A DNA stretch of 45,589 nucleotides from Lachnospiraceae bacterium. GTDB taxonomy: Bacteria; Bacillota; Clostridia; Lachnospirales; Lachnospiraceae. This document shows positions 39,755-45,589 of this stretch, in pieces; the stretch's first letter is position 1; each line of letters begins with the position of its first letter. The stretch covers positions 1 through 45,589 of the forward strand of contig CAAGLJ010000143.1 of the NCBI GenBank assembly GCA_900770785.1, in the 5' to 3' direction. Under the pieces are notes generated by a model that was not told where the DNA came from, made no database searches, and worked only from the letters and a program-made list of their open reading frames with translations. Position numbers and translations under genes: made by a program.

Positions 39755-41701
39755 TTAAACTTTTCTACTTCTGAAATTTTCCAGATAAACCAGCAAAACA
39801 GAAATATCCGCAGGAGAGACACCTGAAATTCTGGATGCCTGACCTAAATTCACAGGACGGTACTTTATCAACTTCTGCCTGGCTTCTATACGCAGGCTGG
39901 GTACATCTTCATAATTTAAATTTTCAGGAATCTTTTTCTTCTCCATCTTTTTAAACTGTTCAACCTGGCGTAACTGCCTCACCATATATCCTTCATACTT
40001 TATTTCTATATCTACCTGTTCTATTACATCTGGTGGTAAGATTTTTCTTTCCGGATCTATTTCACCTAAAATCTCATAGTTTAACTCAGGACGACACAAA
40101 AGCTCTGCCAGATTAGAACCACTCTTCAATATTGCAGAATTATGACGAGTCAAAAACTCCTGATTTTCTCTGGCTGCACCAATAGTTACTTTTTTTAATC
40201 GCTCTATTTCTTCAGCAATAGCCTGCTTCTTATATAAAACATAATCATATTCTTCTTTGGAAACCAATCCAACCCTATATCCTTTTTCCCGTAAACGTAA
40301 ATCTGCATTATCCTGACGGAGAAGTAAACGATACTCTGCCCGAGAAGTCATCATACGATAAGGCTCAAGATTTTCCTTAATAACCAGATCATCAATCAAA
40401 ACTCCGATATAGCTTTCAGAACGATCAAGAATCAGCTGTTCTTCACCTTTTACTGACAAGGCTGCATTAATACCGGCAATTAAACCCTGAGCTGCAGCCT
40501 CTTCATATCCACTGCTGCCATTAAACTGCCCTCCACTGAAAAGCCCTTTAATCCTCTTAAATTCCAGAGTAGGATATAATTGCATGGCATTAATACAATC
40601 ATATTCAATAGCATAGGCATTACGGACAATTTTACAATTTTCCAGACCGGGAACCGTTCTGTACATAGCAAGCTGAACGTCTTCCGGCAAAGAAGAAGAC
40701 ATTCCTCCCACATACATTTCATTAGTATGAATACCCTCTGGCTCGATAAATACCTGATGTCTTGGTTTATCCGAAAATTTTACAACCTTATCTTCTATAG
40801 AAGGACAATATCTGGGACCGGTCCCTTCAATAATTCCTGCATAGATAGGAGAACGATCCAGATTTTGATTAATAATTTCATGAGTCTTTTCATTAGTATA
40901 AGTCAGCCAGCAGGAAATCTGTTCTTTTTGAACCGACTCAGGATCTGTACTAAAACTAAAAGGAACGACCCGTTCATCTCCAAACTGCTCTTCCATCTTT
41001 GAAAAGTCAATACTCCTTTTATCCATTCTTGCAGGAGTACCAGTTTTGAATCTTCTCATTTCAATACCAAGTCTTTTTAAGGAATCCGTTAAATAAGTAG
41101 CAGCCTGTAGTCCGTTTGGTCCCGTATAAGTAATAGCTTCCCCACAAAGACATCTGGCATTTAAATAAGTTCCTGTACAAAGGACCACTGCCTTACACTC
41201 ATAAACAGCACCTGTATAAATTCTGATACCACCAACGATGTAAGAATCCGAAACTTTTTCATATTCCATTACTTTATTTTCTTCATCTAAATGCTCTAAA
41301 TCCTCTAAGGTCAAAATATCCGTAACTTCAGCCTGTTTAATGGTAAGATTATCCTGATTCTCTAAAACCTTTCTCATTTCCCTGGTATAATCTGCTTTAT
41401 CTGCCTGAGCCCTTAATGAATGAACTGCAGGTCCTTTGGAAATATTCAGCATCTTAGACTGAATAAAAGTCTTATCAATATTTTTACCCATTTCACCGCC
41501 CAGTGCATCTACTTCTCTGACTAAATGCCCTTTAGAACTTCCACCTATATTCGGATTACAGGGCATTAACGCGATACTGTCTACACTGACCGTAAAAATA
41601 ACCGTATTCAATCCAAGTCTGGCAGCAGCTAAAGCAGCCTCGCAGCCGGCATGTCCGGCCCCGACTACACAGACATCTACTTTTTCTCTGATTCGACTCA
41701 T
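39755..41701 (-). CDS. mnmG: tRNA uridine 5-carboxymethylaminomethyl modification enzyme MnmG (GidA)
   Basis: With MnmE it installs the cmnm5 group on U34 of certain tRNAs; this subunit binds FAD and NADH. 648 residues, with the FAD-binding GAGHAGCEAALAAARLG, MPCNPNIGGSSKGHLVREVDALGG, catalytic-region Cys in GEAITYTG context (ARCLCGEAI), YCPSIEDKVVKF, and EPYRMMTSRAEYRLLLRQDNADLR. The C-terminal helical MnmE-binding domain ends RISGVSPADISVLLVYLE. Start 41701 has GAGG 9 bases before; 29 bases after mnmE. Confidence 0.96.
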   Translation of the reverse strand: MSRIREKVDVCVVGAGHAGCEAALAAARLGLNTVIFTVSVDSIALMPCNPNIGGSSKGHLVREVDALGGEMGKNIDKTFIQSKMLNISKGPAVHSLRAQADKADYTREMRKVLENQDNLTIKQAEVTDILTLEDLEHLDEENKVMEYEKVSDSYIVGGIRIYTGAVYECKAVVLCTGTYLNARCLCGEAITYTGPNGLQAATYLTDSLKRLGIEMRRFKTGTPARMDKRSIDFSKMEEQFGDERVVPFSFSTDPESVQKEQISCWLTYTNEKTHEIINQNLDRSPIYAGIIEGTGPRYCPSIEDKVVKFSDKPRHQVFIEPEGIHTNEMYVGGMSSSLPEDVQLAMYRTVPGLENCKIVRNAYAIEYDCINAMQLYPTLEFKRIKGLFSGGQFNGSSGYEEAAAQGLIAGINAALSVKGEEQLILDRSESYIGVLIDDLVIKENLEPYRMMTSRAEYRLLLRQDNADLRLREKGYRVGLVSKEEYDYVLYKKQAIAEEIERLKKVTIGAARENQEFLTRHNSAILKSGSNLAELLCRPELNYEILGEIDPERKILPPDVIEQVDIEIKYEGYMVRQLRQVEQFKKMEKKKIPENLNYEDVPSLRIEARQKLIKYRPVNLGQASRISGVSPADISVLLVYLENFRSRKV

Positions 41702-41730
41702 TTAAAACTACCTCATTATCTCTCTTCACA

Positions 41731-43125
41731 CTACTTACCCATACAAAATTTAGAAAAGATTTCATTCACTACATCTTCTTCCACTTCTTCTCCTATAACT
41801 AAACCAAGAGAAGAATATGCTCCCATTAAATCGATGGATAAAAAATCCTCCGGCATCTCATTTTCTAAACTTTTTCTTACCATCATTAAGCTGTCCAAGG
41901 CGTCCTTAACAGCATCCTTCTGGCGAAGATTAGTTAAAACAACCTCGTCATTCATTTGTATCTGTCCATGAAAAAACATTTCCTTTATAGACTCCTCCAG
42001 AGAATCTATACCAATACCTTCTTTGGTTGAAGTTTTAATAATCCTTATATTCTCTTCCTGATTAATAAAATATCCGGCAATGAACTTTTCAGAAATAACA
42101 GACTCTAAATCCGTTTTATTTAATAAAATAATAATCTTTTTGTTATAAATTAAATTTAATATTTCTTCATCGCTGTCATCCAAAGGCACAGAAGAATCTA
42201 CAACATAAATGATCAAATCTGCATCAAGCGCGTAATTCTTTGCCTTTTCTACACCAATTTTTTCTACCACATCTTCAGTTTTCCGTATACCAGCCGTATC
42301 AATAATGTTAAGACCTATCCCGGAAAGACTGATTCTTTCTTCAATAACATCCCTTGTCGTTCCAGCAATATCTGTAACAATGGCTTTTTCTTCACCAACC
42401 AGTAAATTTAATAAGGAAGATTTTCCCGCATTTGGCTTTCCCAGAATAACCGTATTAATACCTTCCTTCATCAGCCTGCCATTATCTGCTGATAAATATA
42501 AACGATTTACCCTGTCAATTAAAGAATCATTTTTTTTCAGTAATTTTTTCTGATAACCATCCAGGCTGATATGCTCAGGATCATCCAAAGCAGATTCAAT
42601 AAAGGCAATTTCATATAAAATCTCATCCCTTAATTTCTTAATTATACTATAGAGACTTCCTCTTATTTGCTTAACCGATGATTTAAGAGCAAAATCATTT
42701 TTAGCATGAATAATATCCATAACTGCTTCTGCCCTGGATAAATCAATTCTTCCATTTAAAAATGCCCTTTTGGTAAATTCACCAGGTTCTGAAATTCTTG
42801 CTCCTTTTTTAATTACCAGATCAAGAATCCTGCGTACTACTAAAACACCGCCATGACAATTAATTTCTACTGTATCTTCGGTAGTATAGCTTCTTGGTGC
42901 TTTAAAAACAGATACCATTACTTCATCAACCAGTTCACCTTCATCATAAATAAAACCATAATGAATGGTATGGCTCCTATAGTCTGTTAATTTCTCTTTT
43001 CCTTTGGATTTATATATTTTATCCACAATAGAAATTGCTTCATTACCGCTCACTCTTATAATTCCTATACCGGAATCACTTAATGCTGTGGCCACTGCAG
43101 CAATCGTATCACTTTTCAAAGCCAT
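41731..43125 (-). CDS. mnmE: tRNA modification GTPase MnmE (TrmE)
   Basis: Partner of MnmG in U34 modification. 464 residues: N-terminal formyl-tetrahydrofolate-binding domain (about 1-120, DTIAAVATALSDSGIGIIRVSG), helical domain, inserted G domain with G1 GKPNAGKSSLLN, G2/G3 DIAGTTRDVIEE and DTAGI, G4 NKTD, and the C-terminal FCMGK with the catalytic/conserved Cys of the C[IVL]GK motif (here CMGK). The upstream ribosome site is weak (GTGAGATAAG), and a stable hairpin lies between it and jag, so translation may be coupled less tightly here. Confidence 0.96.
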   Translation of the reverse strand: MALKSDTIAAVATALSDSGIGIIRVSGNEAISIVDKIYKSKGKEKLTDYRSHTIHYGFIYDEGELVDEVMVSVFKAPRSYTTEDTVEINCHGGVLVVRRILDLVIKKGARISEPGEFTKRAFLNGRIDLSRAEAVMDIIHAKNDFALKSSVKQIRGSLYSIIKKLRDEILYEIAFIESALDDPEHISLDGYQKKLLKKNDSLIDRVNRLYLSADNGRLMKEGINTVILGKPNAGKSSLLNLLVGEEKAIVTDIAGTTRDVIEERISLSGIGLNIIDTAGIRKTEDVVEKIGVEKAKNYALDADLIIYVVDSSVPLDDSDEEILNLIYNKKIIILLNKTDLESVISEKFIAGYFINQEENIRIIKTSTKEGIGIDSLEESIKEMFFHGQIQMNDEVVLTNLRQKDAVKDALDSLMMVRKSLENEMPEDFLSIDLMGAYSSLGLVIGEEVEEDVVNEIFSKFCMGK

Positions 43126-43147
43126 TCTTATCTCACTTTCGTTTAAA

Positions 43148-43168
43148 GGCCCCTGTAAAACAGGGGCC
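43148..43168. terminator. GC-rich 9-bp hairpin between jag and mnmE
   Basis: GGCCCCTGT (43148-43156), loop AAA, ACAGGGGCC (43160-43168), starting 8 bases after the jag stop. On the minus strand only TTTAAAC follows, so it is a partial terminator, attenuator or RNA-stability element within the operon. Confidence 0.6.
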
Positions 43169-43175
43169 CATACAA

Positions 43176-43799
43176 TTATTTCTTTAAGGTAACCACTACA
43201 CGACGAAAAGGTTCTTCTCCTTCACTATGGGTAGTAACAAATTTATCTCCCTGAAGAGCACTATGTATAATTCTTCTTTCATAAGGATTCATAGGCTCTA
43301 AGGATACACTTCTTTTAGTTCTCTTAACTTTAAATGAAATGTTTTTTGCAAGATTTTCCAGAGTTTCTTTTCTTCTCTGCCGATAATTTTCAGTATCTAC
43401 CTTAACTCTTATATAACTGTCAGCATCCTTATTTGCCACCAGGGATGCAAGATATTGAAGAGAATCCAGTGTCTGACCTCTTTTACCAATCAGAACACCC
43501 ATTTCATCTCCGCTTAAATCAATATCCATTGCTCTTTCTTCTTCATCATATTTAACATCCACAACAACGGTTAAATTCATTGCCGCGAATACATCCTTTA
43601 AAAAATTTTTTACCTTATCATCCACAGAGGATTTTATTCTGGCTTTAATTACCGCAGGTTTTGCATTAAATCCAAGAAAACCTGAAGAACCTTCATTAAC
43701 TACTTCATATTCCAGCTTATCGCTCGTTACCGCCAATTCCTGGCAGGCAAGAGTAATGCATTCACTTACCGTTTTTGCACTGAATTCTACAAATTCCAT
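43176..43799 (-). CDS. jag: RNA-binding protein KhpB (Jag/EloR)
   Basis: A 207-residue RNA-binding protein tied to cell elongation and found with yidC. N-terminal Jag domain (EFSAKTVSECITLACQELAVT, ..GSSGFLGFNAKPA), central KH domain (GVLIGKRGQTLDSLQYLASLVANK; GKRG loop) and C-terminal R3H domain (MNPYERRIIHSALQG, RRVVVTLK). The ATG at 43799 has AAGGAG 8 bases upstream; an in-frame TTG at 43805 is less likely. Between yidC (32 bases) and mnmE. Confidence 0.94.
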   Translation of the reverse strand: MEFVEFSAKTVSECITLACQELAVTSDKLEYEVVNEGSSGFLGFNAKPAVIKARIKSSVDDKVKNFLKDVFAAMNLTVVVDVKYDEEERAMDIDLSGDEMGVLIGKRGQTLDSLQYLASLVANKDADSYIRVKVDTENYRQRRKETLENLAKNISFKVKRTKRSVSLEPMNPYERRIIHSALQGDKFVTTHSEGEEPFRRVVVTLKK

Positions 43800-43831
43800 A
43801 ATCAACTCTCCTTTCGTCCATAAAGAAGTTT

Positions 43832-45112
43832 TTATTTGTTATTCTTTTCATTATATTTTTTTACCATATTTGCCTTAGCTGCAATACTTCCAGGCTTAGC
43901 ATTATTATTATATTCCTGTGCCCTGCGAAGAGCTTCCTCTTTTTCTGTCTGAGTCTTTGCCCTATCCACATTCTTTGTATTCATGGAAGCATAAGCATTT
44001 AATTTCTCAGCCTGCTCTTTACTTTTTTCCAGCTTCTTTTTATTTTTTTCCATGTTCTTTTCGATCATGGCATCTATATCCATTTTATCGATATGCTTAT
44101 TAATCAACACCTGATGAACACATCTTACAACAGAACCGGTAATCCAGTAAATACCCATACCTGCAGGTAAAGTAAAACAGAATACTGCAGACATGATCGG
44201 CATAAGCATATTCATGGTCTTCATGGACTGGGCTGTTGCATCTACAGCACTATTATTTCCTGATGAAGATGCAGCTGAAGGCATGAGCTTAACATTAATC
44301 CACTGGGTAACAGCAGATAAAACAGGAATCAAAAGGGCACCAATTAATAAAAGATATGAACCTGTTTTTAATGCATCACTTATAATATAAGAAGGAGAGT
44401 TTGCAATATTCAAGCCTAAAAAGGAATTATAAACATCCAGATTCTCCAAAGTAGCAGAAACATCCCCGGCAAGTGAAGGGAATTTTTCAGAAATACTCAT
44501 CCATTCACTGGTGGATGCTTTATTCAGACAATCAATGTAGGTATTCTGCATATATTCAACATTACCGCTGATAAATAAATCATTGGCAAACTGTTTAGCA
44601 TACATACCGGAATTCTTAAAACTCTGAATAAATTCAGCACTGCCAGGCTGAGCTATCAACTTGTCCACTAAAGGAAAAAATGCTTCTTTAATCTTAGCAA
44701 CATAAGCCGGCATTGCATAAATTACACGATAAAGGGCAAATAGAATAGGCATCTGAATTAAAAGCTGAAGGCAGCTTCCCGTAGGAGATACCCCATATTT
44801 TGCATATACTGTGTGAATCTCCTGATTCATAGCCATAGCAGATTCATTATCTTTTCTATTCTGATATTTTTTCTGAATAGCCTGTATTTCAGGACTCATT
44901 TTAGCATTCAGCTTGGAAAATTTCTGCTGCTTGATAGTTAATGGCAGCATTAAAACATTAATAATAATAGTAAAAAGAATAATGGCAAGACCAATATTGG
45001 GAATACCTATCTTATCAATTACAAAAAAGATTCCTTCCATTAAATAGCCTAATAATTTTGCTATAGGCCCTATGATAACTCCATCATTCTGCGTTAATAA
45101 AATACCTAACAA
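43832..45112 (-). CDS. yidC: Membrane protein insertase YidC/Oxa1
   Basis: Inserts and folds membrane proteins, alone or with Sec. 426 residues, five-TM Gram-positive type: TM at about 32-58 (LAIILFTIIINVLMLPLTIKQQ), a cytosolic hairpin (KMSPEIQAIQKKYQNRKDNE), SCLQLLIQMPILFALYRVIY, and late PIMSAVFCFTLPAGMGIYWITGSVVRCVHQ. Between TM2 and TM3 lies an extra extracytoplasmic insert of roughly 90 residues (about 150-235), seen in Lachnospiraceae homologues but absent from Bacillus SpoIIIJ. No lipobox Cys is present. The start is TTG at 45112, fixed by AAGGAGG 7 bases upstream. The tail is basic, as in co-translational ribosome-binding types. Confidence 0.95.
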   Translation of the reverse strand: MLGILLTQNDGVIIGPIAKLLGYLMEGIFFVIDKIGIPNIGLAIILFTIIINVLMLPLTIKQQKFSKLNAKMSPEIQAIQKKYQNRKDNESAMAMNQEIHTVYAKYGVSPTGSCLQLLIQMPILFALYRVIYAMPAYVAKIKEAFFPLVDKLIAQPGSAEFIQSFKNSGMYAKQFANDLFISGNVEYMQNTYIDCLNKASTSEWMSISEKFPSLAGDVSATLENLDVYNSFLGLNIANSPSYIISDALKTGSYLLLIGALLIPVLSAVTQWINVKLMPSAASSSGNNSAVDATAQSMKTMNMLMPIMSAVFCFTLPAGMGIYWITGSVVRCVHQVLINKHIDKMDIDAMIEKNMEKNKKKLEKSKEQAEKLNAYASMNTKNVDRAKTQTEKEEALRRAQEYNNNAKPGSIAAKANMVKKYNEKNNK

Positions 45113-45139
45113 ATTTTTTCCTCCTTATTGTATCCTACT

Positions 45140-45349
45140 TTAGGGAACAGGATCATATCCACCCTTTGAAAAAGGATTACATCTTATTATCCTATAAATT
45201 GCCAGAAAGCCTCCCTTAAGGGCACCATGCTTTTCAATGGCTTCCATTCCATATTCTGAACAGGTAGGAAAATAAGGACATTTTGTTCCTTTTATAGGAG
45301 AAATATACTTTCTATAGAATTTAATTAAAGCAATCAATATTTTTTTCAT
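45140..45349 (-). CDS. yidD: Membrane protein insertion efficiency factor YidD
   Basis: A 69-residue conserved small protein acting with YidC. It begins with a short amphipathic/hydrophobic segment (MKKILIALIKFYRKYISPIKG), then the family CPYFPTCSEYGMEAIEKHG and RCNPFSKGGYDPVP with its conserved Cys triad. Start at 45349 keeps the family N-terminus and has GAG 6 bases before; an ATG at 45364 is possible. Confidence 0.93.
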   Translation of the reverse strand: MKKILIALIKFYRKYISPIKGTKCPYFPTCSEYGMEAIEKHGALKGGFLAIYRIIRCNPFSKGGYDPVP

Positions 45350-45442
45350 TTTAATCTCATGCATATCGCAAGTTTTACCTGCAATACTGCTTAACTAACT
45401 AATCGAAAAATTTCAATTTTTCAATTTTAATTCTAACCTGCT

Positions 45443-45589
45443 TCAAAAGTAAAAAAATATTTTTAAAATTTTATGAAGCTTTCCAAGATGTAATAATGCA
45501 CTTTCTATTTCAGCATAGCCTGCTTTAGCGGCATTGTTTCTTGCGATGACTACTATATCTAAACCACTATTAAATATATTTTCATGTAG
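45443..45589 (-). CDS. rnpA: Ribonuclease P protein component, C-terminal part (cut by window end)
   Basis: The last 48 codons of rnpA, read from 45589 to a TGA at 45443-45445. The sequence contains GLDIVVIARNNAAKAGYAEIE and ALLHLGKLHKIL, the C-terminal helix and strand of the RNase P protein, which helps the catalytic RNA trim tRNA 5' ends. The N-terminal half with the RNR substrate-binding motif is beyond the window. Placement before yidD-yidC confirms the call; rpmH and dnaA/oriC are expected next. Confidence 0.9.
   Translation of the reverse strand, partial: LHENIFNSGLDIVVIARNNAAKAGYAEIESALLHLGKLHKILKIFFYF

Noticed and set aside
45405..45422. AT-only hairpin GAAAAATT-TC-AATTTTTC between rnpA and yidD
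   Set aside because: Two-base loop and pure A/T pairs in AT-rich DNA; likely chance and too weak to end transcription.
1..45589. CRISPR arrays, insertion sequences, integrases, attachment sites
   Set aside because: No regularly spaced repeats, transposase or recombinase motifs, or terminal repeats were found on reading either strand.

Overview
The window looks like one end-to-end assembly contig from a low-GC anaerobic Firmicute, most likely a Lachnospiraceae-type gut clostridium. Supporting signs are pyruvate:ferredoxin oxidoreductase, DUF3881-, DUF4446- and DUF6323/DUF6179-like proteins, AGGAGG-type ribosome sites, AT-rich intergenic DNA and the Firmicute origin-flank order rnpA-yidD-yidC-jag-mnmE-mnmG-rsmG-parA-parB. 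Bases 1-19 are Illumina adapter, not genome, and the last base lies inside rnpA, so both ends are artificial. No CRISPR array, insertion sequence, phage or integrase was seen.

Layout. 0.1-2.3 kb: plus-strand ManNAc/sialic-acid catabolic operon nanE-nanQ-nanK behind a good sigma-A promoter. 2.4-4.8 kb: minus-strand tatD, ksgA and an FMN-binding lipoprotein with its own consensus promoter. 5-8 kb: chemoreceptor, tRNA-Pro(CGG), gamma-carbonic-anhydrase-like protein, niacin regulator NiaR, tRNA-Lys(CTT). 8.2-11.1 kb: a secreted coiled-coil protein preceded by 11-bp phased repeats, the wreck of a two-component system (receiver N-half joined to kinase C-half), and an aldehyde dehydrogenase. 11.2-11.8 kb: histidine phosphatase. 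11.8-21.6 kb: trmB followed by a ten-gene Mrp/Mbh-type cation/proton antiporter operon with four separate ion-channel subunits. 21.8-30.3 kb: D-Ala-D-Ala carboxypeptidase, DEDDh exonuclease, SGNH hydrolase, PFOR, a DUF2142 membrane protein. 30.3-32.7 kb: Crp/Fnr regulator, cupin, tRNA-Arg(CCT), DUF3881 protein. 32.7-45.6 kb: serS, HD-GYP, DUF4446, parB, parA, two perfect parS sites, a plus-strand DUF6323/DUF6179 gene pair, then rsmG, mnmG, mnmE, jag, yidC, yidD and partial rnpA.

How it fits together. The replication origin should lie just past the right end (rpmH/dnaA are the usual next genes), so the prevailing minus strand is the leading strand. The right 14 kb is chromosome maintenance, ribosome/tRNA modification and membrane-protein insertion. 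The DUF6323/DUF6179 pair interrupts this conserved block, runs against it, and is boxed in by two terminators that face the rsmG transcript. The Mrp-type operon would couple proton and sodium movement in a fermenter whose central pyruvate step is PFOR. Most interesting for follow-up: the origin-embedded DUF pair with its parS/terminator arrangement, the four-channel antiporter with a fused MbhE-MrpB subunit, and the phased operator array left beside a broken response regulator.
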